Of a DNA stretch of 64,000 bases, positions 38,701 through 53,700 are shown piece after piece. The translations under genes and the position numbers were made by a program. Position 1 is the first letter of the stretch; every line of letters starts with the position of its first letter. This DNA comes from Tretioscincus oriximinensis. Lineage: Eukaryota > Chordata > Lepidosauria > Squamata > Gymnophthalmidae. Where the stretch lies: positions 254,754 to 318,753 of the forward strand of contig JAJVDF010000220.1 of the NCBI GenBank assembly GCA_022410635.1. The letters run 5' to 3'. The notes below the pieces were generated by a model that worked only from the letters and a program-made list of their open reading frames with translations, made no database searches and was not told the DNA's origin.

Positions 38701-41700
38701 CTTTTATTTCTTTTAAAACTTTACTTGACAAGCATAATTATATATTTATTTCTTAGAATATTAACAGGTAATGAAAAATAAATTAAGGTCCATCAGAATG
38801 TGTTTCGTTTTAATCTCAATCTACACAAGAATCTGACTAATTTTTATCTCAATTGCACGAAGATACATTTATTCAGAGAGGTAACGGCACTGTTAAGAAA
38901 ATGCTAAAGCAGAAATTCAATTTTTTTCAAAGACGAGGAAGATAATGAAAACAACAAAATTCTTACTGGATCAGTCATAAGATTCCGCCAAGTTGGTGGA
39001 AGAAAATTACCACTGGCAGCCGGGAAGACTCCCATAAGTTGCTCAAGAGGCTTGAACTACCAAAGATAAAAAATAAATATGCTGAAACCCCTAAGTAATG
39101 CATCTTAATAACTTACAAATAATTATAAAACAGAGCAGCTCTGAACTAACTTACCGGCTTTGTTCCTTTTTCAAAGTCTGAAAACATATCTGCAATCCCT
39201 TCAAAATCTGAAGCAAATGGTGCATAATGAAAAGGATAAAACCATTTCCAGGAAGCACATCCCTAATTTGCAAAATGGAAGAATAATTCTAATTATTTTT
39301 TTAAAAAAAACTTCATTAATTTCTACAAAACGTTACTAGAAAACATGAATTAGTAGATAGTATACATTCAACCAAATGACCTGGATTATTTCTAAAAATC
39401 ATAATCCTAAACCCTAAACCTAAGTAACTAACCTTTTACTATTTGAAACATAATTCTCCGTCCACCATGGTGCTCCATTCACCATAGTAACAATACTAAA
39501 GTATTAAATGCACATGGAAATAACCTAAGCATTTCACTGCCTATATAAATTTGATCTTCTGCAAATTAAAAGATTTCCCATTAAACTCAGGTTTATGTTG
39601 TGCAGATAACCAAAGAGAAAGGAGTTACTAACATGTGGATGGAAACCCAAGAGGTCAATCCTCTGGTGTTGAAAGGCTGGTTAAATCAAATTGTTACCTC
39701 CTGGCTTGGATTTGAGTTCAGCTACGTTTACACTGGTATCCAATTTCATCCCACCTTGGGCTAAAACCTTTACTTGTTGAAGGTTGTTATTCCAAGGAAC
39801 GCAGTCCAAACATAACAAAAAGTAAGAGGTACCTGATAGTAGTATCGGAGGACCCAGCAAAGTCCCTCCACATAAGACTGAACTACTTTTTGACGGAATT
39901 TTTTATCAGAGACATCAACATCAAATTTGTTTTTGTAATAACGCTGTTTCCAGCCAGCTTCCCATAACCTACGAAATAAAACAACATTTGTTAATTTATA
40001 TACAACATAATTCGACCTCAAGTTCATTTTAAAAAACATGAAGATTTTAAACTTTTAAAAGAACAGATTTTAAAATTCATGTTCTGGCTTTGATCCCAGG
40101 AGCTCTCAATAGGTAAGAAAGAAAAGCCGTTTTTAAGGTCCTTTTCACACTAGCCTTATTCTGTTCCAGGATGAAGTCTAAAGGCACATACTGTTCTAGA
40201 ATAGTACACGTCCTGGGATGGCTTAGGAACCATCAGTGGCTCCTTTAGGGTGCACAGGATATCCTATGGGGTAACAGGAATGAACATACATAAAAACATA
40301 ACAGGAGCACTGCTGAATCGGGTCAGAGTCCATCTAGTCCAGCATTTTGTCTTACACAGTGGTCCACCAATTGTGTTACCTCTGGTGCTGTTTGAATTTC
40401 CTGTGCACCACAGGCTGATCAGGTGTATGAATCTCTCTGTGATGGTTCAGCACCACTGAAGAGGCAGGGAAAGGGGCAGTGCAGCACCCTCGTCTAGAAT
40501 GGTTTATTTATTTATACTTCTATACTGCCCTATACCTGAAGGTCTCAAGCCAGTTAACATTAAAAACAGAATTAATACGTTAAAAACAGGCACATCTAAA
40601 AAATGGGACAGCAGTTTCTCCGCCAAAGGCCAGGCCAAAGAGGTGCATGTTCAAGCATGTTCTGAAATGTGCACAGAGATGGTGTTTGACACACCTTGAG
40701 GGGGAGACTATTCCATAGTCTGGGGGATGGCACTGAGAAAGCCCTGTCTTGGGTTCCCACCCTCTCTGCCACTGAGGGAGGTGGTACAGTCAGGAGGGCC
40801 TCCCCTGAAGATCTTAAGGCACGGGCAGGCTCATATGGGAGAAGGTGTTCCTTTATATATTTTGGGCTCAAGTTATGTAAGGCTTTATAGGTGAGTTATT
40901 AGTTAATCCTGCATTGAGAAGAGGGTTGGTTCAAATGTCCCTTTCTACTTTTGTGATTCCATCAATCAAGCAAAGCAATGGATGAAAAATCCATAAAGAT
41001 TGAAGGGGATTCCACACCGTTCTGTGTTTGCAGTGATATACAGATATCCTTTTCCCATTGTAGCTACAGTTGCCATACTTTTTAACAAACTCTTCCAGGA
41101 GTTCTGTGGCACACTACTAAGGAAATATGTCATGTCAGTTGGAAAGAAAATTTCCCTCCCTTAGTAAAGATAAAAGGTTTCTAGATCCAAGACAGTCATT
41201 TAGCTCAGCTATGCAACTTATAATGGCAGACAGCTCCAGAAACATATTCTTTTGCATGTTTGCCATTATGTAGCAGTGCTGTAAAGATAAAGTTCAACGG
41301 CATTCTTGCAGAAGAAACCAATAAAGTGTCAAGATCATATTTGCTCCCAGTGTTCTATTTCATTTTTAATGAGCAGTCAAACAGCAATGTGCAATAAATT
41401 ATTCCTTCTATTGGATCTGATCATTTACTCTTGTATGCAAGCCTCTCCAATGAAACAAAGTGATTCTTATCGCACCTCTTTAAGACACACCTCTTTAACC
41501 TGGCCTTTGGCTGAAAAAACTGCTCTCCCTTCCCCTACTTTCAGCTATTGTTGTTTTAATATGTATTTGGTTTTTATTGTTAACCACTATGAGACCTCAG
41601 GTATAGGGCAGTATAGAAATGTAAATAAGTAAATATTTATTTCCAAGAGACAGTGGCAAATAGAAAATTGGCTTTACTCAAGTCAAGTGTTCTTAGTCTA

Positions 41701-44700
41701 AGTAATTTAAGCCATAGCCCTGACAGCTTAGCCAAGTAGTACTGTATATCTACCCTGAGTTGCAATTCCTGTGTTGAAATTTGTTCAATAGGAATCAGGA
41801 ATAAGGCTCTTTATGCACTTATGGTGTTAAACTAGTATTAGACGATCTAAATTGGCTTGATCCATATTAGCTGTTGTGTGCCATAGTATTATGCCATCAG
41901 TATTATGATGTGCCATAGTAGCACAATTGTGTTGAACAGACTGGGCAATGCCCCTTGCAGTCATTCCCATGCTCACTCAGATCTGGTCCAAATGTAGATG
42001 CATCAGTTTGACCTGGAACAGATGGCACAGGGACAGATGTAGAACTGATTAATACAGTCTACTACTGTTCTGGATTAACAGTAGCTTGGTATATCCAGAA
42101 TACCAATAGTCCCATGCACATGATGTGGATTATTGAACTCCTTAAACAAGATTACTAGGTATGTGCATAAAGGGCATAGGAATTACAGTCTTGTTGAAGA
42201 AAATGTTTATATCTTCAAAGAGGACTCCTCTAACTAATCAAAGAGAAGGTTGAATAAATAGATTCCATTATAGAGCTCTAAGAGTTAAAGAATTTCATTT
42301 TTCTGTAAAATGATATTCTGCTCATGGAAACTGAGAGGAATACTGAACCTCAAGTCAATCTGGTACTGAGTCTCAAAGGGAGTAACAGCTTTTAGGACAA
42401 AGACCTGCATGCATACTAATAGAGACACTTAAATTTAACAGCTATAGCCTACACCTCTCACTGGAATTTACTGAGTATCCCAACCCTCCACATTAATTAT
42501 TACAGGATAAAAAGATCATGGAAAAGCATTAGAAGGTGCTATAGATAGAGGGTAAACAGCATTAATGAGGCGACATCCCTTTTGACAATGTGCTAACAAA
42601 GTACCAAATGCATCACCTGATATTATCTTCAGGCTCAGGTTCACTGTCACTGTCCTCTGCCTTTCTCTTAATTCCTCCTGCTGGGGATGGAGAACCATCA
42701 GAGCTGAAACTTGCATTAGGAGAAGCTGAAGGAGTCTGGGGATGTAGTTAACATGCGAAGAGTTCAGGAAAAGGTCTCTTTACACTTAAAATTAATAGCT
42801 TTGTCATAAGGAACAGGGGGAAATTGCTTTACATAGGTACAGAAAAGTTGGAATCCACAAAACTATGCATACAATGGTTCACAGGATTCTTGCAATCTTT
42901 TAACAGCCACATAATAAGCTACTTCTGAAATCAATCGGACTTTCAAAATGAACAGGAGAAAAATCCAATAATCCTACCCTCTACTGGATCAAAACTACTA
43001 CAGATTGTTTTATATGTTACTGTTCCATCAGCGCCTTTCTGCACTGATGATGCCTGTCCCAGAATAGATTTCAGAATAGGGATCTGCCACCCTCATACTC
43101 GTGCTGACTGTGACAGGTCTTGCCTCAGACAGCAGGGGCCTGTTCTAGGATACAATGTGGAATAAGACCCAGTAAAAAAGGGCCAGTATATATGCTCAAG
43201 TAGTAGTAATAGCTGTATAAATACTGAAACCAAAGCATTTGCTATATAGAGGTGCTCCTTTTACAATCGTACTTTTTCTTATTCTGGTCTATGTTGTAAT
43301 AGGAACGTGATGGTACAGGCGATGGAAGGGACTTCCATACTTGCCACAGTAGTCATTAATATACAGATGGCAAGAGATGAATGGATAGGGCAAGAAGGTG
43401 TGAGTGAGGGGAGGGATGGAAGGATAGGGCAAAGGAGAGGGAGTCGGTAGAGGGATGGGGCGAGGACATGGAAGTGACAGAGGGGTGGTGGGATGGATGG
43501 GGTGAGGAAGTGGCAGGAGAGATGGGAAGGCACCAGGAAGGGAGAGGATGGAGGGATGGCTGGATGGGAGAAGAGGGGGCTATAGCCCATTGTATTATTC
43601 AACCAGTGCATATAGTTTACTGCTTCTACATTTTTAAAATGACTGCAAGTTTTAAGACAGAAGTCTCATGATTCAATAATTATTGTGGAGGAGAACAGAT
43701 AGAATCAGCTTCTGATATCATGGATTCAAAATAAAAATGAACAAAAGAGCAAATAAATAAGAGATAAAAACACAGAACCATATGGATTATTTGAGCAGAT
43801 AGTCTCCTCTGGAAAACGGTTCTCATAACTGTGCCAGTAGCTGTACGTGAAACCTGTATTTTTTAAAAGCCTTTTTCCTAAACAGCAATATTAGAAAGAA
43901 AGACAAGTGTAGGGGGAAAAACACTGTCCTATTCTGCAGTTGATTACCCAGTTATTTGGGCAAATTGATAACATGACCCAAGAAACTGAAAAGAGGGCGA
44001 GACTGCGATAGAATTTAATGGTTGCAAGGCAACATCTTTTCTGTTCATCATTCACCTCAATGAGGGATCTGAAGAGATAAATACAATCCCTTATCTTTTT
44101 CTCAGACAAAGAGGAAAGAATAAAATTAGAACAGAAGATGGGTACAAAGAAATAACATATATAACGCCTCAAGATACAAGAAAAACTGAAAATTGCATAA
44201 AAAGGGCAGAACTGAGAAAATAAAGTTAAAACAATGATTCTAGATAAAAACTGGTTGAGAATAGAGGAGGGGAACGGGAATCCTGCTTTTCTCAATCAAG
44301 AGATTCTCAAAGCAGCTTATACAACCTTCTGTTTCTCTCTTCAAACACACAACTAGTGAGGTAGATGGGCTGAGAGAGCGCTAAAGACTTGTGACTAGTC
44401 AAGGTAGCATGAATGCAGAATCAAACCAAGATACTATCAAATACGAAATTGACATTCTAACCGCTTCTAAATATTTCACCTAAGATTAAGCAATAGTTTT
44501 AAATAACTGCAAACAAATTGGATCTAGATTTCCAAATAATTAACCAAACATAACATCAGGTTGTTAGAGCGGGGATTTGCACACAAAAGCCAAATACGAG
44601 ATTGTGTTTAATAAACACCGAGTATATCCAATTAGTTGGCTCACTGTCTAGCAACCATTGAAAAATACTGCAGAAACTAGAATAAAAAAAGATTGCTTAA

Positions 44701-47700
44701 GAAATAAGCTTATTAACAAATACATTATATTAGTTTATTGTAAAGTTCGGATGACTGCTTACAGTGTTCTGTCTGTCCTGCATTCTCATTTCAAAGGCTG
44801 CATGCCTTGGATTACTGACTGGCTGGTGGCTTGATCTACTTCCTCTTCCCAAAGGTTGTGGAGTAAATTGTCCACCAAGCATAGAATGCTGCTCCCTCTA
44901 AAGTGAGTAAGTTCACATTAGATTCATTACATTCATTCAGTGAGGTATATTTATTACTATATTTCATCTTGTATTTGAATATTTTGAATAACATTTAATC
45001 TTTGTTCACTTAATGAATTTCTAAACATGCCCAACAACCCCAAACTCCCACATACTTTGCAATGAGAAATTCCAGAAATATTTTTAAAATATTTTATAGA
45101 TGTGAGCAATATATAAAACAATTTAATAAAAACACACAGTAACTTTTGAGGATTTAAAATTAATGTAGTCTAAAATGTCTAGGTACATGAAAGATTTTTC
45201 TAATGGCACATAGGTATATATGCCTGGTCAAAGACTGATGTGAGCCTGGATGTGACAATGAGATGGTTCCTTCCATTATGGCTACCTACCTTTTATTTAT
45301 TTTTAAATAACTATGCTATTATAATTGATAACTACGTCTACAATTGCATCTACAAACATGGTCTTTATTTCTTCTATGGGAGTAAATCCTGGGGAGCCGA
45401 TCCTGGGGATTCCAAGGGATGGGGGGTCAGACTCACCACCCAAAGGGCATGCAATAGTTGAATCAAGAACAGAGTCCATAGAAGAAATAAAGAGAGCTGT
45501 TAAGGCAAAACTGTCAAAAACTTGCAAGAAGCGACAGAAGACTGGGGGTCTGGCTACTGAGCTAGCCTTATATACCCTAGGGAGATACCTTTTTCTGTTG
45601 CTTCAAAGGATTAACTCATTAACGCATTAAATCATGCATGGGATCGACAGAGTGAATAGAGAAAAAATGTTTTCTCTCTCCCACAACACAAGGACCAGAG
45701 GGCACTCCTTAAAACTGTTGGGTAGAAAAGTGAGAACAGACAAAGGAAAGTATTTTTTCACCCAGAGGGTCATCGGCCTGTGAAATTTACTTCCTGAAGA
45801 GGTAGTGGTAGCTAACAGCTTGGATAGTTTCAAGACAGGACTAGACAGGTTTATGGACACTAAGGGTATAAATGGATACTAAGATAGTTGTCTGGATGTA
45901 GCCTCCGGGATGGAGCAACAGGCAGGACTCTTGAAATACCATTTGCAGGGAGTCACGAACAAGAGCAGCATATTTTGCTTTCCTCTGTTCGGACTGCCCA
46001 GGTGCATCTGGTGGGCCTCTGTGTGACACAGAATGCTGGACTCGATGGGCTGTGGCCTGATCCAGTATGGCTCTTCTTATGTTCTTATTCTGTTATTAGG
46101 CATCCCTTCCCGGTTCCGTCCTCTGTGAACTCACATTATGCTATTTTCTTTTTAATCTCTATGGGTGGAGTGATATGTACCTATTTGAACCAGCCCTTGA
46201 TTTATTTATTTATTTGCATTTCTATATCGTCCTATACCCAAAGGTCTCAGGGCAGTTTACAATACAAAGTCAACACACTAAAACCAAATCAACATATTAA
46301 AACATTTGGACTAGTGCATTTGTTGATCTTTCTGTCCCTACTTTGGGAGAGGGAATAATCTGTTTAGTATTTGTCTAGACAGCCGTAAGTTAGCCTTCTT
46401 GTTATAGCTCCAACCCTAGTAGAAACTAATCCAATCAGCAGGTGGAGTGTTTCAGGCAGAGATTTACTGGGAAACAGCTGAGTCAGGCAATCTTATTCCT
46501 TTCTGTAGGTCATCCCAAAAGCAGCAGCTGCTACTACCGAGATTCTGACGGTAATTTGACATGCTTGGTTGCCTTCCCCCTAACTGCAATAGGGTAGAAA
46601 TATGTCACATGATATGAAGGCCTAGTATAAAGTATTCACATTTTCCAGGAAAATTATCTCAAACTTAAAAGTGGTCAGCTTTTAAATTTAAGGTAAGTTT
46701 AAGCATGCTTTGGGAGTAGTCATACAATTAGCAATGTGAATGCTCTGTTCCTGCTATTTGCTTGGACCAATCTCAAAATGCAAAAACAATAGTACGTTTA
46801 AGGTAAGTTTGTGAATGCTTTTTGGACGTTTGGTGAGTGATGAAACAATTAGCAATGAGAATGCAGCTTTCCTGTTTGCTTGTCTTTACAGTCTTCCACA
46901 GTCAAAGTATGAATTCAATCTAAGGTTCTATGATCCTGCTCTTGCTAGAAACTGGAGCCAGATTAACATGGTTACTTTAAACATGGTGTTTAAATAAACA
47001 ACCACACACTGGTTTATTGTCCTGTGCACATTCCAGATAATATTATTGATATTAAGAGCTAACTCACTTTGAAGTGTTACTTGAAAAAAAGGAAATTAAT
47101 CAAGGAGGAAGTGTGAGCTGACATGGGTATCTCACCCTGCCACCACTGCGGTAAGAACCTTCAGGCCTCCCCTCTGACTCCCAGGATTAATTAGTGTTGT
47201 CTTATTTTAGCCACAATCAATTTTCAGCAAATGAGGTGAATATACTGAAACATTGCACTGAAACATGTGAGGGTGATTGGGTTGGAGCTATAACAAGAAG
47301 GCTAACTTACGGCTGTCTAGACAAATACTAAACAGATTATTCCCTCTCCCAAAGTAGGGACAGAAAGATCAACAAATGCACTAGTCCAAATGTTTTAATA
47401 TGTTGATTTGGTTTTAGTGTGTTGACTTTGTATTGTAAACTGCCCTGAGACCTTTGGGTATAGGACGATATAGAAATGCAAATAAATAAATAAATCAAGG
47501 GCTGGTTCAAATAGGTACATATCACTCCACCCATAGAGATTAAAAAGAAAATAGCATAATGTGAGTTCACAGAGGACGGAACCGGGAAGGGATGCCTAAT
47601 AACAGAATAAGAACATAAGAAGAGCCATACTGGATCAGGCCACAGCCCATCGAGTCCAGCATTCTGTGTCACACAGAGGCCCACCAGATGCACCTGGGCA

Positions 47701-50700
47701 GTCCGAACAGAGGAAAGCAAAATATGCTGCTCTTGTTCGTGACTCCCTGCAAATGGTATTTCAAGAGTCCTGCCTGTTGCTCCATCCCGGAGGCTACATC
47801 CAGACAACTATCTTAGTATCCATTTATACCCTTAGTGTCCTTCTAAAAAAGCTCCATACTCATGGTATAAGAGGACAGACTTTGTCCTGGATTGGAAACT
47901 GGCTAAAAGATAGAAAACAGAGGGTAGTATTAAATGGACAGTTCTCTGAGTGGAAAGAGGTAAGAAGTGGGGTACCCCAGGGATCTGTACTGGGACCCTT
48001 GCTTTTCAATATATTTATAAATGATCTGGATGCCGAGGTAAATAGTGAAGTAGCCAAGTTTGCTGATGACACTAAACTGTTCAGGGTAGTGAAAACTGAA
48101 AATGATTGTAAGGCACTCCAGAGTGATTTATTGAAATTGGGTGAAATGGGCATCAAAGTGGCAAATGCACTTCAACTTAAGCAAGTGCAAGGTCATGCAT
48201 ATTGGGGCAAAGAACCCAAAATACTCCTACCACCTGATGGGAACCAAGCTTTCTGTGACCGAGCAAGAAAAGGATCTTGGGGTGTTAGTGGACAATTCAA
48301 TGAAAATGTCAACCCAGTGTGCAGCAGCAGCAAAAAAGGCAAATTCCATGTTGGGGATAATTAGGAAAGGAATCGAAAACAAGTCAGCAAATGTTGTTTT
48401 GCCTCTTTATAAATCTGTGGTGAGGCCACATTTGGAATACTGTGTTCAATTCTGGTCGCCACATCTCAAGAGGGATATTTTGGAACTGGAGAAGGTGCAG
48501 AAAAGGGCAACAAAAATGATCAAGGGTCTGGAGCACCTCCCTTACGAAGCAAGGCTGCAACGTCTGGGCCTTTTCAGCCTCGAAAGGAGACGTTTGAGGG
48601 GTGATCTGATTGAAGTGTACAAAATCATGCATGGGATGGACAAGGTGAATAGAGAAAAAATGTTTTCTCTATCACACAACACAAGGACCAGAGGGCACTC
48701 CTTAAAACTGTTGGGTAGAAAAGTGANAACAGACAAAGGAAAGTATTTTTTCACCCAGAGGGTCATCGGCCAGTGGAATTTACTTCCTGAAGAGGTAGTA
48801 GTAGCCAACAGCTTGGATAGTTTCAAGACAGGACTAGACAGGTTTATGGACACTAAGGGTATAAATGGATACTAGGATAGTTGTCTGGATGTCGGCTCCT
48901 GGATGGAGCAACAGGCAGGACTCTTGAAATACAATTTGCAGGGAGTCATGAACAGGAGCATATTTTGCTTTCCTCTGTTCGGACTGCCCAGGTGCATCTG
49001 GTGGGCCTCTGTGTGACACAGAATGCTGGACTTGATGGGCTGTGGCCTGATCCAGTATGGCTCTTCTTATGTTCTTATGTTCTTATGATTGGGGATGGTA
49101 CCCTCATAATTTATGCTTATAAAGATACTACCTTGTAAACCAGGAGCTCAGAAAACAAAAACTGAAATGGATTCCTGTTAACCTGCCAAATTGGAAAATC
49201 CATCCAGGAGCCACCCTGGTTCCTCAGATACAAATACCACATTGAGGCAATCTTCAATCAATTAATGTAACCCTTATTACTTGGTTATGCCAAACTTATT
49301 TCTGCTTTATGAAACAAATGTAATCTTGGAAAATAAGTCGGCATTTCTTTAAAAACTCAAGCTTCAAGTGGTATTAAATTGGTTTTCCAAACACTAAACT
49401 CTTAATCTAGAGACTCCATTGAGAGACACATCTCTGCACTCATACTGATGGTGCAACCACTCCGACTAGGTAATGAGTTCCATTAAACCATTAATGACAT
49501 TAAGTCATAAATATGGATTTGTTTCCTAGCCAATTCTGTGAAGTTTAAAAGTTTTACGTCACATACGAGAATTGTAATTGGAAATTCAAGTTGCTTTTAA
49601 GTCAAACTTAATATATAAAAATACAGATTACAAAATGATTTTGTATCACCATTATCTAAAGAAAGTGTCATGGAACTGCACAATAAAATGAATTAGAACA
49701 ACAGATACTTTAAATAATTTCAGCAATGTTCTCAAGATAAAAACTATTGTCAATTCTTTTCCACTCTAAAACATTTTTTGTGAATATTTTTAAAAGGCAT
49801 AAATTTCCAGTGCAACTCTGTAATGATTAAATTAGGAACTGTTCTATCCAGTATATATGTAGAGAAAATGAGAATTAGGAGCACAAAATTTACCTTCATC
49901 CTTTTTCTTTTTTCCTTTTGTCTTCTTTTGAAATTTTCCTAAAATAAAAAATTAAATTGACTGTGAACATTTATATAAATTGACAAAGAGACCTGTAGTT
50001 TATTACAAAAGTTGATTATTATAGAAACGTCACATCACTGTATTGTTCAAAGGCTGTAATTTTTGAGCAACTTTGTTAACAAAAGTGTTTATTTTGGTTT
50101 GTTTTCTTGAGATGCCCAGAAATAATTGGTAGACCACTGTATCAAACAAGATAGGTTGTGGCCTGATCCAGCAGAACTCCTTTTATGTTCTTATGCCAAG
50201 TTTATACATTTACAAGAAATTCTTTTCAGTTTGGATACTAGAACAATAGAGGGGGTTATAATGAGTAGAAAGGAATATAAATATTACTTAGAATGGTTTT
50301 CTTTTGGAAGACAGTAGCTGTAATTTCCTCTCATTTGTACATTTTACCTAGCATTTCACTTAGAAGAGAATTTCAGCCATAAATATTTGCACATTATTTT
50401 TCTTTATTTTTCACAATGTTACTGCTTTACTATTATTAATCCTTTCATTCTTCTTCTATTTCATCACAAATACATGTAAAAACAAGGAGCATTTCAAATA
50501 AACAACACAAACCGCTTAGTTGATTACAGGGGACAACATGCTTCCATGGCACTCTGATTAAAACATTTCACAATTTCTTTTACCTCATCATCTTTTCGTT
50601 TCTTAAAAATGCTGTCCTCAACTTCTCCAACAGCTAACATAATCATTTGTACTCGCTGCAAGTTGACATAGCCATTTTCTGTAAGGTATCCCTGTAAATT

Positions 50701-53700
50701 GAAAAAGTGTAAATTTTCTCTGCTTAAAATTTTTATAAGGAGTTATTAAACTGGAAAACCAAAGGCTTACCCCAGTCTTGTGCACAACGTTTTTATATAT
50801 GCCCACTAAGCGATCAATTGCTCCTTCCCTGAAAGATAAAATGATTTCTTCTCAGGAATACTGTACACTATTGTTAGATCTTCAACTTTCTGTTTTTACT
50901 CAATGCTTAACTAACTCCTAACAACAAATCTGGTACTCGTGAAATTTTATTCTGTTCATACATTGTTAATTTCGTAACAAAATCTGAATTGGGATTTACT
51001 ATTTTTCCTCCCCCTATGAAGTTTTCTAAACTCCCTGCAACTGATTAGAACGAATACAAATTTGCTTTTTTTCTACTGAATAGAATTGTACCCTTTTGGA
51101 TCAATGGTAAGAAAAGAACAATAGGTCTTAATTTTATAATGGAATGCTTATCATTTCATGTCAAGTCAAAAGAAACAACTACCTGTAAAATGATTTTGAA
51201 ATTATTGCAAATGTAAAAGCAAAAACCAATCAAGAACAATCACAATAAACAGTAGCATCTCAGTTAACAAAATAACTTGCTACAATGCAAGAGGTGATGA
51301 TGGAGTTCACAATCACATTGCAACATAACCAAGGGCCAGCACAGCTAAATATTATGCACAATTTTGAAACGAACAAAATCAGTTAGCCTATTCTGAGTAC
51401 TTTCAACACTTCAAAATGGATATACTTCAATAACAATCCATAAGGCTTATTGAATCTGAATTTTATTATGTGGCATGAAAACCATGGAAAGATTATATTC
51501 TCTATCTTTCAAAAATAAGATTAGAACATACATGGATTGTGATAAATATGTGAAGTCTATTCTACAAAACCCCTCCAATGCTCTTTGGACTAGAGTAGTG
51601 GTTCCCAAACTTTTTTTGGCCAAGCTCCATCTAAGAATCTCTAAAATCCTGATGCCCCCCTAAAACAGATAATTCTTATTATTCAAAAAGTAACTCCTAT
51701 TCACGTAGAGGAAGTCTAAAAGGGAATTAACTTAAATTATCGAATTACCCCCCCCCCTTAAAAATCAAATTACCTCCAATGATGCACATGTCCCATGTTG
51801 AGAACTATGGGATTAGAAGAATGTCTTTCATTTGACATGTGAAACATTCTACACTTATTGCACATCTACCCTTGCCTTCAAATCACCAAAATAATTTGGT
51901 AAACCTTACCTGATCTCTAAAGAGGGTAGGTGAGGAAGAAAGTCATTTCCCACAAAGAAACACATAAAAACCCAGTCATCAATACTTCTTTCAACATCAA
52001 AAGTGAAAGGTAAACTGGCCATCGTCAATTCTTTTTCCAAATACTACATTTGAGAAAGAGAAAGATAAGATGTTTCCACATAGGCTCAAAGTACTCAACT
52101 GTCAAGAAAGTTCACAAAAAAGAAAGACAAAGACAAGGAAGAAAAGAAATTTCCACAGTAGAAACATACTGTACTTCTAATGCACCTGGATATACAATAA
52201 TGTTTTTTCCACTTGTCTTTCTTAAAATAAAGCAAGAAAAGCATATTTGTGGCGCCACAATATTGATTTCAAAAGCTGGATCCCCTGCAAGACTTTTTCT
52301 AGGAATTAAATTACCCACATTTCTTATCGATTATATGAAAGTCTAGCTAGTTTCCTTTTCTCCAAACCCAGCCAATCTCTACCACAAGTCTCTACTATTA
52401 GCGCTAGAGAAAAAATATATTTGCCTAAGATACTGACATATTTGGTCCAAAGGAACAGGTAATTAAGTAAGTGATTTTTATAGGAAGTTCTAGAAAGTGA
52501 GTGCTATTATACATTTGACACTATTTTTCAACAGCATACTACAATCTCAGATATCTTTACCGTGATGAGATTGCTACTATCCATAAATTAAAATCTCTTT
52601 CAAAACCACTTGCATTCAGAACTATTGCTCATCAAAGCATCCTCCAAGGGACCAATTCATAATTTCTTTATTCAAGTTCTACTATGTCAAATGGATCCTG
52701 AGTCTCTAATTTGAAACATTGCAATCAAAACACGAATGTATTGACTGATATTACTTACTTCTTTTAAAACATTTAAGCGAATAAAGATAAATTCCTGTTC
52801 CAAACCAGGAGGATTATCTGCAAATTGATCATGCTAGAAAAAGAAGAGAAAACAGTGCTTAGAGGTTGCTCAAGAAAACTGTAATTTAATACCTTAGTGA
52901 AGATTGATATGTTTGGATATTATACCTCACTTCCCATGAGGAAGAACACTTCTTTTATGCACTAAACCTTATTCTGGGAACAGAGAGCTCCAACATTCTA
53001 CACACTAGCACATGAATGGGAGTCTCCTACCCCAAGACAGACCCCAGAATAAGGCTCAGTATGGAAATGGTCATAAATACACAAAAGCAGTCCACATCAG
53101 TCCAGAGGTAGTAGAAATGTGATGGATGTATGTCAGGCATTTCTGTTTTGGACACATTTTGCACCTCCTTCCTGTGTATACCATCCCTCTACCCAACTAT
53201 GGAGGGAGCTGATGGGCTGAGCCACATCTGAAACTAGAAGTGTGGATGATAGAGAGCATCCTCTCATAACTTTGAGGGAATGGTCTACAGCATCTGTTCC
53301 CTCAAAGTAAGTGCAGAAAAAAGTAAGTATTCCATTTGTCAGAAGTGAAAATTATGTTTTAGAATTTGCAAATCAGCATCATATCTATATAGAAAAAATG
53401 TACCCAGCTTTATATTCCTTCCTCTTCAAATGATTACATAGATTAGGCTAAACTGAAAGATACCAAGAATAAGTTTGAGGCTAAAGCACCAAACCTAAAC
53501 AAGATATTCCTAGAATAAAATATTCATTTCCCCCCATATTACACTAGTCCACATGAAAGAAAGTAAAATTATTCAACCTACCTCCCCTTGTTTTTCTTTT
53601 GGCAAACCTTGACACTCCTTTACTTCATGTCCAAATTGATTGCACAGACCACAAGGTTTAGGTTTATTAGGCTTAAATTCTTCTCTGATTATAGTAAAGT

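Noticed and set aside
43279..43671. ORFs on both strands at the GGATGG tract
   Set aside because: Low-complexity purine repeat is open on both strands by composition.
43891..44295. 134-aa minus ORF
   Set aside because: Phe/Ser/Leu-rich reading of AT-rich intron, partly over a SINE; no domain.
45888..47807. Two identical 156-aa ORFs (45888-46358 + and 47337-47807 -) as a duplicated gene
   Set aside because: They are antisense-independent translations of CR1 3' UTR and flank in the inverted arms; no protein family and no start context.
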